Of a stretch of DNA of 64,000 bases, positions 37,552 to 45,974 are shown piece by piece (position 1 is the stretch's first letter; every line of letters starts with the position of its first letter). This DNA is from JBMOLL01 sp049325415 (lineage in GTDB: Bacteria > Bacteroidota > Bacteroidia > Bacteroidales > GCA-2748055). The stretch covers positions 1-64,000 of the forward strand of contig JBMOLL010000040.1 of the NCBI GenBank assembly GCA_049325415.1. The letters run 5' to 3'. Position numbers and translations under genes: made by a program. The notes below the pieces were generated by a model. The model was not told where the DNA came from. It saw only the letters and a program-made list of their open reading frames with translations, and made no database searches.

Positions 37552-37884
37552 TTATTCTTCGATTTCAGGGGTTTCGTTTATCCTGAAATAGATTTCTTCT
37601 TCATCAAGTTCCTGGAGTGCAATAAGGGTCGGTTTAGGCAGTCTTTCGAAAAAACGGGAGATCTCGATCTGCTCCGGATTCTCAAAAACTTCCTCCAGGT
37701 TATCGGTATACGAGGCAAACTCTTCAAGCTTCCTGTTCAGCTCCTGTTTAAGCTCAACACTGATCTGGTTGGCACGGCGGGAAACCACCATCACCGACTC
37801 GTAAATATTATCCGTCTGCCGGTCAAGATCATTCAGATTACGGGTTACGGTAGTAACCGAAGCTTTGGTTTTCTTATAATCCAT
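37552..37884 (-). CDS. rpoZ: RNA polymerase omega subunit, Bacteroidota type
   Basis: 110 aa. Small helical protein of the RpoZ/Rpb6 kind: TDNIYESVMVVSRRANQISVE is the conserved core, followed by an acidic tail (LDEEEIYFRINETPEIEE). It assists assembly of the polymerase. It overlaps the end of bamD by 11 bp and precedes coaBC by 14 bp, the usual order in this phylum. Confidence 0.88.
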   Translation of the reverse strand: MDYKKTKASVTTVTRNLNDLDRQTDNIYESVMVVSRRANQISVELKQELNRKLEEFASYTDNLEEVFENPEQIEISRFFERLPKPTLIALQELDEEEIYFRINETPEIEE

Positions 37885-38698
37885 CTATTTTACTGGTTTG
37901 TTGATTTTCAAGTACTTTCATAGAAGCGTCATACATTTTCTGCGCTTCTTTCCGGAAATCGCTTTCCGGAAATTCCGACTGAAAAGAGTAATATTCATCC
38001 ACCGTCGACTGGAAGCGCTCCATGCGTTTGCTGGGGATGGACCCGTCGGCGAGCAGGTAACTCGATTTCAGGATCAGGAACATCATCTCTTCCCGGTGTT
38101 TGGTGTCGGGATACTCGGCCAGGCTGTTACGCAGGGCAATAATGGCCGATTTGTAATACCCAAGGTCAAAATACAGACGGGCACTGATAAACGATTTTTC
38201 CACCAGCTTGTCGCTGAGTTCGGTAATCAGTTCCTTGCAGGTGGCCACCTTATCGGAGCCGGGATGTTTCAGCATGAACATCTGAAGCATTGAAATGGCC
38301 TTATAGGTATTATCCTGGTCGAGTTCGGGCCGGGGAGACATTTTATAATAGCAGTAGGCCGACATGAAATCCGCCTCATCCACATATACCGAGCTCGGGT
38401 AGGTGGAGGAGAGTTCGGTGAAATAGTGTCCGGCCATCATGTAATCGCGCTGGCCGTAATAGCTTTTTGCCTGGAAATACTTAACGGTATCTGCTTTAAT
38501 GGTACCCCTGTAAATGGTAACCACCTGGTCGAACAGCGTGGCGGCCTTTACAAACTCCCCTTCATCGTAATAGGTTTTGGCTTTTTCATATTTCAGGGCA
38601 TAATCCCTGCTTTTGAGTAGTTTTTCATACTCACCGCAACCCGCCACCAGCATGAAGAGGGCAGGAACAAACCAGATCCACTTGAATTTTCCAAACAT
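37874..38698 (-). CDS. bamD: Outer-membrane assembly lipoprotein BamD
   Basis: 274 aa; lipobox LVAGC (Cys21) and a series of TPR-like helices (YEKAKTYYDEGEFVKAATLFDQV; YMMAGHYFTELSSTYPSS; ADFMSAYCYYKMSP). Part of the machine that inserts beta-barrel proteins, which this organism needs for its SusC transporters. First gene of bamD-rpoZ-coaBC-porD-recN. A perfect -7 box ends 4 nt before the ATG (see 38703-38710). Confidence 0.93.
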   Translation of the reverse strand: MFGKFKWIWFVPALFMLVAGCGEYEKLLKSRDYALKYEKAKTYYDEGEFVKAATLFDQVVTIYRGTIKADTVKYFQAKSYYGQRDYMMAGHYFTELSSTYPSSVYVDEADFMSAYCYYKMSPRPELDQDNTYKAISMLQMFMLKHPGSDKVATCKELITELSDKLVEKSFISARLYFDLGYYKSAIIALRNSLAEYPDTKHREEMMFLILKSSYLLADGSIPSKRMERFQSTVDEYYSFQSEFPESDFRKEAQKMYDASMKVLENQQTSKIDGL

Positions 38699-38702
38699 CG
38701 CG

Positions 38703-38710
38703 CAAAAATA
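38703..38710 (-). promoter_or_regulatory. -7 box directly before bamD, possible leaderless start
   Basis: TATTTTTG (minus strand) matches TAnnTTTG and ends 4 nt upstream of the bamD ATG. If used, transcription would begin at or beside the A of the start codon. The same geometry occurs before the FNR-type gene at 47620. No clear -33 box was seen. Confidence 0.4.
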
Positions 38711-38876
38711 GTATAAACGATTGATATTTTAAAATAAATCTAACTGCTCTGTAATAAATATTTAACAGCCGGCAAAAGTCGTGCCACTCGGTCCGGTGAA
38801 TGAAAAACCGGGGATATTTTTTTTATGCCGCCGGACTGCCAGATATAACGGGGTTTCATATCGAATTATTTCAATA

Positions 38877-38907
38877 TTTGGCGGCAATCTAAAAAAGAGT
38901 AAATTTG
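38877..38907 (+). promoter_or_regulatory. Canonical promoter of the oxoamine synthase gene
   Basis: TTTG at 38877-38880, 19 nt, then TAAATTTG at 38900-38907: an exact match to the Bacteroidota consensus. Transcription should start near 38912, about 29 nt before the GTG at 38941. Confidence 0.85.
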
Positions 38908-38940
38908 CGCCATTATTAACCCTTTAAAAATTTAACATCC

Positions 38941-40200
38941 GTGGACATTTTTGAAAGAATTACCAAGAACAGGGGTCCGATTGGACAGTACCAAAAAGAC
39001 GGACATGGATATTTTGCATTTCCCAAGCTGGAAGGAGAAATAGCAGCCCACATGACCTTCCGGGGTAAAGAGGTTCTGACCTGGAGCCTTAACAACTACC
39101 TTGGGCTCGCCAATCATCCCGAAGTGAGGAAGGCTGACGCAGAAGCTGCTGCAAAGTATGGAATGGCTTACCCTATGGGAGCCCGTATGATGTCGGGACA
39201 GACATCGAAGCACGAGGAACTTGAGCAGAAGCTCGCCGCATTCGTAGGCAAAGAAGATGCATTTTTGCTGAACTACGGATACCAGGGAATGGCCTCGATC
39301 ATCGACGCCGTGACCTCCAGGAATGATGTGATCGTTTACGACTCCGAATCACACGCATGTATTCTTGATGGTATGAGAATGTCGTTCGCCAAACGTTTTG
39401 TGTTCCCGCACAACAACATGGAGAACCTCGAAAAACAGCTCGAAAGGGCCAGCAAACTGGCTGAAAAACAGAATGGTGGTGTACTTGTAATTACCGAGGG
39501 CGTATTCGGTATGGCCGGCGACCTTGGCAACCTCAAAGCCATCGCAGCATTAAAATCCAGATTTTCCTTCCGCCTGCTGGTGGATGATGCCCACGGTTTC
39601 GGCACAATGGGCAAGACCGGTCGCGGAACCGGGGAACATTACGGTGTCCTCGATCAGATCGATCTTTATTTCGGCACCTTTGCCAAAGCCATGGCCGGTA
39701 TCGGCGGTTTTGTCGCCAGCGAAAAAGAAGTTGTCGATTATCTGCGCTACAACATGAGGTCACAGACCTACGCCAAATCGCTCCCGATGCCCATGGTTAT
39801 CGGAGCACTGAAACGTCTGGAACTGCTCCAGAACGATCCCAACCTGAGGGTCAAACTCTGGGATGTAGTGAACAACCTGCAGAAAGGTCTGAAAGAGGCC
39901 GGTTTCGATATCGGGAAAACCGAATCCATGGTTACCCCGGTTTATATGCATGGCGGTATTGTTGAGGCCACCAACCTGATCGTCGACCTGAGGGAAAACT
40001 ATGGCGTATTCTGCTCCATGGTGATCTATCCGGTGGTACCGAAAGGTGACATCCTCCTTCGCCTGATCCCCACAGCAACCCATACCCTGGATGACGTGAA
40101 GAAAACCATTGAAGCCTTCAAGGCCTGCCGCGAGAAACTCGAAAAAGGTGTATACAACACCGAGAGTTTCCCCAATCTGGCCAAGCTTATGGGCATGTAA
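38941..40200 (+). CDS. Serine palmitoyltransferase-like alpha-oxoamine synthase
   Basis: PLP enzyme that condenses an amino acid with an acyl thioester, 419 aa. The start is GTG; no usable in-frame ATG is near it and a perfect promoter precedes it. The PLP lysine is Lys249 (FGTFAKAMAGIGG), with Asp215 and His218 in VDDAHGFG and the stacking His138. The N-terminal FERITKNRGPIGQY and the C-terminal extension match a Bacteroidota group annotated as serine palmitoyltransferase or KBL-like. In this phylum such enzymes start sphingolipid or, with cysteate, sulfonolipid synthesis. Kbl (glycine acyltransfer) is another option. Substrate not determinable here. Confidence 0.85.
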   Translation: MDIFERITKNRGPIGQYQKDGHGYFAFPKLEGEIAAHMTFRGKEVLTWSLNNYLGLANHPEVRKADAEAAAKYGMAYPMGARMMSGQTSKHEELEQKLAAFVGKEDAFLLNYGYQGMASIIDAVTSRNDVIVYDSESHACILDGMRMSFAKRFVFPHNNMENLEKQLERASKLAEKQNGGVLVITEGVFGMAGDLGNLKAIAALKSRFSFRLLVDDAHGFGTMGKTGRGTGEHYGVLDQIDLYFGTFAKAMAGIGGFVASEKEVVDYLRYNMRSQTYAKSLPMPMVIGALKRLELLQNDPNLRVKLWDVVNNLQKGLKEAGFDIGKTESMVTPVYMHGGIVEATNLIVDLRENYGVFCSMVIYPVVPKGDILLRLIPTATHTLDDVKKTIEAFKACREKLEKGVYNTESFPNLAKLMGM

Positions 40201-40216
40201 TCCATTAGTTAAGGTG

Positions 40217-40257
40217 AAAAAAAAGAGGCTGCGCTGTAAGTGCAGCTTCTTTTTTTT
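40217..40257. terminator. Bidirectional terminator between oxoamine synthase and acr3
   Basis: GAGGCTGC (40225-40232) pairs with GCAGCTTC (40242-40249) with one G-U pair, flanked by A8 and T8. It can serve the plus-strand gene ending at 40200 and the minus-strand acr3 gene ending at 40295. Confidence 0.85.
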
Positions 40258-40294
40258 GTCAGAAGCGACCATTGAACCGAAAGACCTGCCCGGA

Positions 40295-41329
40295 CTACTG
40301 GTACCGCCAGCGGTTTGCCAGAGCCACCAGAGAAAGCATAACGGGCACCTCGACCAGAACCCCGACTACAGTAACCAGGGCCGCAGGAGACTGGAGACCG
40401 AAAAGGGAGATAGCCACCGCAACAGCCAGTTCAAAAAAATTACTTGCTCCGATCATGGCAGCCGGGGCACAAACCGGATAAGGCAGAGCAAGTTTCCTTC
40501 CTGCAAACCATGTGAGCAGGAAGATAAAAAATGTCTGGATAATAAGTGGCACTGCAACGAGCAGGATGATCAGGGGACTTTCAAGGATCTTCATCCCCTG
40601 GAAGGCAAAAAGAAGAATAAGGGTCAGAAGAAGAGCCACAATGGAGACAGGTCTGAACAGGGGCAGAAATTGGTGACGGAACCACTCCTCCCCTTTTTTC
40701 CTGATCAGGAGCCTGCTGGTAATGAATCCTGCGGTCAGCGGTATCACCACGAAAGTCACCACGCTGGTAATCAGCGTGCCTACCGGTATATGAATATTGG
40801 AGATTCCCATGAGAAGGCTGACAATAGGAACAAAGGCAATGAGGAGAATCAGATCGTTTACCGACACCTGTACAAGGGTATAATTTGGATCTCCGTCGCT
40901 GAGGTAACTCCAGACAAAGACCATCGCCGTACAGGGAGCGGCTCCCAGAAGAATCGCTCCGGCGAGGTATTCCCCGGCCTGTTCAGGCAGGATCCATGCC
41001 TGGTAGACTTTTGTAAAGAAAAGCCAGGCAAAAAAAGCCATTGAAAAGGGTTTGATGAGCCAGTTCACGGTGACGGTCAGAAGCACACCCCTGGGTTTCC
41101 TTGCAACATTTTTCAGGGTGGTGAAATCAACCTGGAGCATCATCGGGTAAATCATCAGCCAGATCAACACCGCAACGGGCAGGTTCACCCCGAAAAGTTC
41201 CATTTTGCTCATACTGCTGACTGCCGATCCGCCGTAACGCCCGACAACAATTCCGGCCCCGATACATAAAAGAACCCAGAGGCTCAGATATTTTTCGAAC
41301 AAGGCGATCCTTTTGCTTTCTTTTTTCAT
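40295..41329 (-). CDS. acr3: Arsenite efflux transporter of the ACR3 family
   Basis: Inner-membrane As(III) exporter, 344 aa with ten membrane segments. The functional cysteine is Cys133 in LLGAAPCTAMVFVWSYL, and the MIYPMMLQVDF and GASNFFELAVAVAI motifs are conserved. Last gene of the arsenic island, 95 bp after arsM, so it may share the transcript. It ends before a strong bidirectional terminator. Confidence 0.95.
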   Translation of the reverse strand: MKKESKRIALFEKYLSLWVLLCIGAGIVVGRYGGSAVSSMSKMELFGVNLPVAVLIWLMIYPMMLQVDFTTLKNVARKPRGVLLTVTVNWLIKPFSMAFFAWLFFTKVYQAWILPEQAGEYLAGAILLGAAPCTAMVFVWSYLSDGDPNYTLVQVSVNDLILLIAFVPIVSLLMGISNIHIPVGTLITSVVTFVVIPLTAGFITSRLLIRKKGEEWFRHQFLPLFRPVSIVALLLTLILLFAFQGMKILESPLIILLVAVPLIIQTFFIFLLTWFAGRKLALPYPVCAPAAMIGASNFFELAVAVAISLFGLQSPAALVTVVGVLVEVPVMLSLVALANRWRYQ

Positions 41330-41424
41330 AGGAAGGGTCTGGAAGTAATTATACCTTATACAGTTAATGGACAGGCAGGTTGAAATGCAGCCCAGGTTTC
41401 TTTCTCATTTCTGAGAAATAATAT

Positions 41425-42219
41425 TTACCGGCTACCTGTCAGGGTTATACTCATAATTCGATGGGCAGAACGCGTGTAATCCGTAAGTTCCCGGTCTGTC
41501 AGATACTCCCGGAGCACCTTTTCCGGGATGGAAATCACCCTTTCCTCCAGGATGGCTATCCCTTGAAAACCGACATCCGAAATAAGTTCCATGTATTCAG
41601 TCTTAACCAGAGCCCCTGAAACGCACCCTGCATACAGGGTGGCGACCTCTTTCAGCCGGGCCGGCAGCCCGCCCGAAAGTACAACATCGGAAATGCAGAA
41701 CTGCCCACCCGGTTTAAGTACCCTGTATATCTCACTGAATGCCCTTCTCTTGTCGGGTACAAGATTCAGAACGCAGTTGCTGATCACCACATCAAAACTA
41801 TGCGGTTCGAAGGGCATATTTTCAATATCCCCCAGTATAAAATTTACATTAGCGTACCCTGTTTTCTCCAGATTCTCATTGGCCTTTTCAAGCATGGCTT
41901 CTGTAAAGTCGAGCCCGGTGACCGTTCCACTCCCGCCTGTCAGTGACCGTGCGACAAAACAATCATTTCCTGCGCCACATCCAAGGTCCAGCACATGATC
42001 TCCTGTTTTAATCGCAGAATACCCAACCGGTAGTCCGCAACCCAGACCGTAGTCGGCCTCCGGCTGATAGCCGGGTGAATCGGAATATGATCCTCCGGTC
42101 ATAGAAAAGCCGGAGGTACCGCAGCAATTTACTGTGCTGCAACAACCGGTATCCGAACCCCTTTCTGCAACGATACTGTACTTTTCCTTTACCAGGAGCT
42201 TCAGTTCTTCAGGTTTCAT
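41425..42219 (-). CDS. arsM: Arsenite S-adenosylmethionine methyltransferase
   Basis: Methylates As(III), 264 aa. SAM-binding VLDLGCGAGND near 75-85; the three arsenic-binding cysteine positions are in LGCGLP, ISNCVLNL and YAGCVSGA; the N-terminus has extra cysteines (GCCSTVNCCG). The start codon overlaps the arsC stop by 4 bp (ATGA), showing translational coupling. Product: methylated arsenicals, some volatile, some more toxic (family knowledge). Confidence 0.95.
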   Translation of the reverse strand: MKPEELKLLVKEKYSIVAERGSDTGCCSTVNCCGTSGFSMTGGSYSDSPGYQPEADYGLGCGLPVGYSAIKTGDHVLDLGCGAGNDCFVARSLTGGSGTVTGLDFTEAMLEKANENLEKTGYANVNFILGDIENMPFEPHSFDVVISNCVLNLVPDKRRAFSEIYRVLKPGGQFCISDVVLSGGLPARLKEVATLYAGCVSGALVKTEYMELISDVGFQGIAILEERVISIPEKVLREYLTDRELTDYTRSAHRIMSITLTGSR

Positions 42220-42641
42220 AGTAGCGGTAATATCTCTTTGGAATAAAAATCCAGAAAAGCTCTTCTGATCTCCTCCCTGACCCTGATGAACTCGCTTTTG
42301 ATAAAGTCTTCATCCCCGGTAGCCTTTGACGGATCATCGAAGCCGATATGCAGTTTTTTCTTCACCCTCCCGTTGAATACCGGGCAACTTTCCCTGGCAT
42401 CGTCGCAGACGGTCACCACAAAATCCCATTCCTGATCCAGGAATTTCTCCACCGGGTTCGGCCAGTGCTCTGAAATATCAATACCGGTCTCTCCCATCAC
42501 TTCTATCGCCATCGGGTTCACTCTTTCGGCCGGTTCGGTACCGGCGGATGCAACCAGGATCTCGGAATCAAAAAACTGCAGGAAACCATGGGCCATCTGG
42601 CTCCGGCAACTGTTTCCCGTACAAAGAATTAATATTTTCAT
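42216..42641 (-). CDS. arsC: Arsenate reductase, thioredoxin-linked (LMW-phosphatase type)
   Basis: Reduces As(V) to As(III) in the cytoplasm. 141 aa; catalytic P-loop CTGNSCRS with Cys7, and the redox pair Cys79 and Cys86 in TVCDDARESCPVF, the triad of the S. aureus pI258 ArsC class that is recycled by thioredoxin. A thioredoxin-like gene and trxB lie at 48210-49556. Confidence 0.95.
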   Translation of the reverse strand: MKILILCTGNSCRSQMAHGFLQFFDSEILVASAGTEPAERVNPMAIEVMGETGIDISEHWPNPVEKFLDQEWDFVVTVCDDARESCPVFNGRVKKKLHIGFDDPSKATGDEDFIKSEFIRVREEIRRAFLDFYSKEILPLL

Positions 42642-42715
42642 AACTGAATTTTAGACGAATTCCCGAAGATACAATAATACAATCTGCGGTATATCAAAAG
42701 AATGTTAATCCTCCG

Positions 42716-43495
42716 TTAAGGATGGATCTTAAGGTACAGGCCACCCAGCAATTCCCTGTACCGGGTCCTTATCTCCTCCTCGGCCGGTACCATGGGTTTT
42801 ACCGGTACCAGATCAGTAAGCTTTTCATAGGAAAGTCCGGCATTAAAGTAGGTTTCCATCGTACCTTCCAGCATTTCCTTCACTGCGGTAAAAGCCTCTT
42901 CCCTGCTCATACCGAAGCCAATGGCAAGATCAAGCAGTTCCTGGAACTGGAACCAGAAATAGGTATGTCCCATGGCACTGATCATGGCATATGCCTCGAG
43001 CAGGTCCTCTCTGACCTCGGGCATCGCCCCCAGGGGGCTGAATAACTTCAACAGGTCTTCTTTGACGGCCTGTCCGGCTTCAGGATGAAAGGCCACCGGG
43101 TTAAAACCCTTACAAGAATATGAAGCGGCATTGGGGATCATGCGGGCGATCCGTGTATGGCCCGGGAGTGCCCCGGAAAGTGCCTGAAGGGTAATCTTAG
43201 GCGCAAGTGACAGGACCAGGGCATCCTTCTTAATCAAATGGGATATTTCCCCCAGACTGCCTGACAGAACAGGAGGGTGAAGAGCCAGCAATACAAGGTC
43301 AGAACCGGCAGCTGCAGCCGGATCGGTAGCAGAAACACTTACCCGGGGAAATTCCTTTTCAAGTAAGGTAAGAACCGGCAAACTGGTGTCGTAGACACTG
43401 ATCTGCCCTGTTTTAACACCGGCCTTTTCAAATCCTTTAAGCAGGATGGTGGCAACCCGGCCTCCACCGATGAATCCGATTGATTTCATAACCAT
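42716..43495 (-). CDS. ProC-like NAD(P)-dependent reductase in the ars operon
   Basis: 259 aa. Rossmann motif GFIGGGRVA (7-15) and a C-terminal helical dimerisation domain like pyrroline-5-carboxylate reductase (EDLLEAYAMISAMGHTYFWF; FGMSREEAFTAVKEMLEGT), including the MIPN-type segment ARMIPNAASYSCKGF. It begins 3 bp after the ArsP-type permease gene and is followed by arsC, so it is inside the arsenic operon. Classical ProC makes proline; no such role is expected here. Substrate unknown. Start at 43495 or 43489. Confidence 0.8.
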   Translation of the reverse strand: MVMKSIGFIGGGRVATILLKGFEKAGVKTGQISVYDTSLPVLTLLEKEFPRVSVSATDPAAAAGSDLVLLALHPPVLSGSLGEISHLIKKDALVLSLAPKITLQALSGALPGHTRIARMIPNAASYSCKGFNPVAFHPEAGQAVKEDLLKLFSPLGAMPEVREDLLEAYAMISAMGHTYFWFQFQELLDLAIGFGMSREEAFTAVKEMLEGTMETYFNAGLSYEKLTDLVPVKPMVPAEEEIRTRYRELLGGLYLKIHP

Positions 43496-43498
43496 TGT

Positions 43499-44539
43499 TT
43501 AAAGTAAAACATTAAATAAGTATCCGACAATTACAATTCCTCCGGCAACCACGCCGACAAAGACGGCAATCAGCTGCCATTTCAGGACTTTCTTGAGGAT
43601 AATGATCTCGGGAAGGCTAAGTCCGATCACCGACATCATAAAGGCGAGGGCAGTTCCGAGGGATACCCCTTTTTCGATCAGTACACTCACGATGGGAATG
43701 ATCCCTGCCGCATTGGAATACAGGGGGATACCCACCAGGATGGCCAGAGGAACGGAGTACCAGTTCCCTGCCCCGAGCGCTCCGGCCAGAAAATCATCGG
43801 GTACAAAGCCGTGGGCTCCCGCACCGATGGCGATACCGGCAATAATATAGATCCAGATCTTTGAAACAATCTCTTTCACTGCGCTGAAACCCATATCCAC
43901 TCTTTTCGACCAGCCTGGCTTCTCCTGCTCATCATCCATCTTACCTACCTTTACGGAATACACCCAGTCGGCCACAAAGCGCTGCAGGTGCAGCTTTTCC
44001 AGGACGAACCCGGCAAGAATAGCAATAACTAGACCTGTGACCACATAAATCACCGCAACCTTCCATCCGAAAAGGCCGATCAGCATCACAAGGGCCACTT
44101 CATTGATCATCGGGGCGGCGATCAGAAAGGAAAAGGTCACTCCCAGGGGAATGCCTGCTTCCACAAAACCCAGGAAGAGCGGAATAGCCGAACAGGAGCA
44201 GAAAGGTGTTACGATGCCCAGCAGCGCCGCCATTACATTTCCTATAAAAAGCGGCTTGCCTTCCAGTGCTTTTCTTGTTTTTTCGGGGGAGAAGAACGAC
44301 CTCACAATCCCGACCAGGAAAATGATCAGCACCAGGAGGAGGAAGACCTTTGGAACTTCGTAGATAAAAAAGCGGAGAGCCTCTGTCAGGTGAGCCCCGG
44401 CTTTGAGTCCCGGGATATGGTCCACCACCAGGTCGGCCAGCTCATCGATGTACAGAAAAGCCACCACCCAGAGAGCCAGTAAAAACGGAACAGGTTTGAG
44501 TCCCGAAAACCGAAGTTTTGATAATATATTGATCTTCAT
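43499..44539 (-). CDS. ArsP-type permease (DUF318 family)
   Basis: 346 aa with about eight membrane segments and the family motif GIVTPFCSCSAIPLF holding Cys114 and Cys116. ArsP exports trivalent methylated and aromatic arsenicals (family knowledge); DUF318 members have other roles too. Its start codon abuts the stop of the arsG-like gene (44539/44540). Confidence 0.85.
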   Translation of the reverse strand: MKINILSKLRFSGLKPVPFLLALWVVAFLYIDELADLVVDHIPGLKAGAHLTEALRFFIYEVPKVFLLLVLIIFLVGIVRSFFSPEKTRKALEGKPLFIGNVMAALLGIVTPFCSCSAIPLFLGFVEAGIPLGVTFSFLIAAPMINEVALVMLIGLFGWKVAVIYVVTGLVIAILAGFVLEKLHLQRFVADWVYSVKVGKMDDEQEKPGWSKRVDMGFSAVKEIVSKIWIYIIAGIAIGAGAHGFVPDDFLAGALGAGNWYSVPLAILVGIPLYSNAAGIIPIVSVLIEKGVSLGTALAFMMSVIGLSLPEIIILKKVLKWQLIAVFVGVVAGGIVIVGYLFNVLL

Positions 44540-45250
44540 TTAATTAAAAATATTCCAACTCACAATAATAAACCAGATCCCGGTACCGATGAATACGACA
44601 GCCACTATCCTTCTGAACCAGCGCTCGAATGTCCGGATCCTTTTGTACCAGTTCCCTATGCCCTTTACCGTATAAGCCAGCAGCCAGGCAAAAAGAATAA
44701 CCGGCAGACCGGTGGCTAGCGCATAGACCAGGGAGAGAAAGACTCCCGAGGTGCTCTGAACTATTAGCGGGATCATCATTCCGAAGAAAATCACACCACT
44801 GTATGGACAAAATGCAAGTGCAAAAAGTATCCCGAGCAACAAAGGACCCTGTTTGCCGCCCAGGGCAACCCTGTTGATCCAGTCCGAAAACCTTCTGTTG
44901 CCACCTGAACGCCAATGAATGATATCAAGCATAAAAATGCCAAAAACGATCAACAGGGGACCTAGAATTTTCTCACCATAGATCTGAAGCCACGACGACA
45001 GGTTGGCTGAAACGGCCGTATACCGCAGAAGAACTGCCAGTACAAAATAGGATATGGCTCTCCCCAGGGTATATATCAACCCATTGATGAAAACCTTCCT
45101 GCGGTTTTCTTCCCCGCTGCTGATAAACCCGATAGCTGTGATGTTGGTTGCCAGCGGACAGGGGCTTATGGCCGTCATAAGTCCCAGCAATGCAGCTGAA
45201 AAGACCGGCATACTGCTGCCGGCTAACAGTCCGTTAAGTATTTCTTCCAT
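44540..45250 (-). CDS. arsG: ArsG-like membrane protein (DsbD/CcdA fold)
   Basis: 236 aa, six or seven membrane segments. Paired-cysteine positions in the membrane: Cys31 in AISPCPLATN and the cysteine in ALAFCPYSG near 155, as in DsbD/CcdA electron carriers. The position after thioredoxin-like and ArsF-like genes matches the arsEFG group described for aromatic (roxarsone-type) arsenicals in Shewanella. The alternative is a plain CcdA-type disulfide carrier. Confidence 0.75.
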   Translation of the reverse strand: MEEILNGLLAGSSMPVFSAALLGLMTAISPCPLATNITAIGFISSGEENRRKVFINGLIYTLGRAISYFVLAVLLRYTAVSANLSSWLQIYGEKILGPLLIVFGIFMLDIIHWRSGGNRRFSDWINRVALGGKQGPLLLGILFALAFCPYSGVIFFGMMIPLIVQSTSGVFLSLVYALATGLPVILFAWLLAYTVKGIGNWYKRIRTFERWFRRIVAVVFIGTGIWFIIVSWNIFN

Positions 45251-45254
45251 ACCA

Positions 45255-45668
45255 TCACGGAGTCAGAAGCCGGTCGATCTCCTGTCTGAGCTTATCCCTG
45301 TACTTTTCCGGAGTCTGCCTGGCATAGAGAAAAGCTTCATTGGTCAGATTTATCTGCTTATCACCGCAGACAACCAGCAAGGTCTGACCACTGATATTAA
45401 AAGAGGCGGCTTTTGCCTTCCCCTCCTCCTCCTCAATATTATAAGAGGTGAAGGTAACCACTTTGCCCTGATAGGACTCTACAAGCTCACGGGTAACATC
45501 TTCCACAGCCAGACAGGTGGCACAGCGACGGGTCAGGTGGAAATAATAAACTTCCACCTTCCCGGGATCCGGTGATCCGGAAACTTTAACTTCCCTGCCG
45601 GCTTCGGACTGACAGGCCGGGGTGATGGCAAGAAACAGAATTCCTGCCAGTACCAACTTCATTTTCAT
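45255..45668 (-). CDS. arsF: ArsF-like thioredoxin-fold lipoprotein
   Basis: 137 aa, lipobox ITPAC (Cys19), then a thioredoxin-like fold with a CxxC at Cys49-Cys52 (RRCATC) and QTLLVVCGDKQINL. It resembles the family annotated as nitrophenyl compound nitroreductase subunit ArsF. It could pass electrons from the ArsG-like membrane protein to a periplasmic target (inference). 4 bp before arsG. Confidence 0.75.
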   Translation of the reverse strand: MKMKLVLAGILFLAITPACQSEAGREVKVSGSPDPGKVEVYYFHLTRRCATCLAVEDVTRELVESYQGKVVTFTSYNIEEEEGKAKAASFNISGQTLLVVCGDKQINLTNEAFLYARQTPEKYRDKLRQEIDRLLTP

Positions 45669-45678
45669 TTTCTCTTCA

Positions 45679-45918
45679 TTAAAGGTTTTTGCTGATGATG
45701 CTTTTTACTTCGGTCAGGCCGGGAACCGTACCGCTTAAAACCACCTTTTCATCAATGACCAGCCCGGGGGTCCGCATAATACCGTAGGCCATGATGTCGG
45801 AAATATCCTCCACCTTGGTGACACGGGCATCAATTCCCAGTTCCTTTACAGCCTCAATCGCTGTTTTTTCCAATGTTTTGCACCGGGCACAGCCGGTTCC
45901 TAAAATTTTTATTTCCAT
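45679..45918 (-). CDS. arsE: Small thioredoxin-like protein, ArsE-like
   Basis: 79 aa, a glutaredoxin-like minimal thioredoxin fold with Cys10-Ala-Arg-Cys13 (GTGCARC) and the cis-proline segment RTPGLVI. Proteins of this size are the usual first gene of arsEFG-type clusters; others act as general redox partners of CcdA proteins. Follows arsR by 56 bp. Confidence 0.75.
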   Translation of the reverse strand: MEIKILGTGCARCKTLEKTAIEAVKELGIDARVTKVEDISDIMAYGIMRTPGLVIDEKVVLSGTVPGLTEVKSIISKNL

Positions 45919-45974
45919 ATATCTGTATGTTAGTTCGTCTTTCGTGAAACTACGAATGAATCGGTTAAAAAAAA

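Noticed and set aside
45250..45255. Calling the arsE/F/G genes certain roxarsone resistance genes
   Set aside because: Order and motifs fit, but each protein alone could be a general disulfide-relay component, so confidence was kept moderate.
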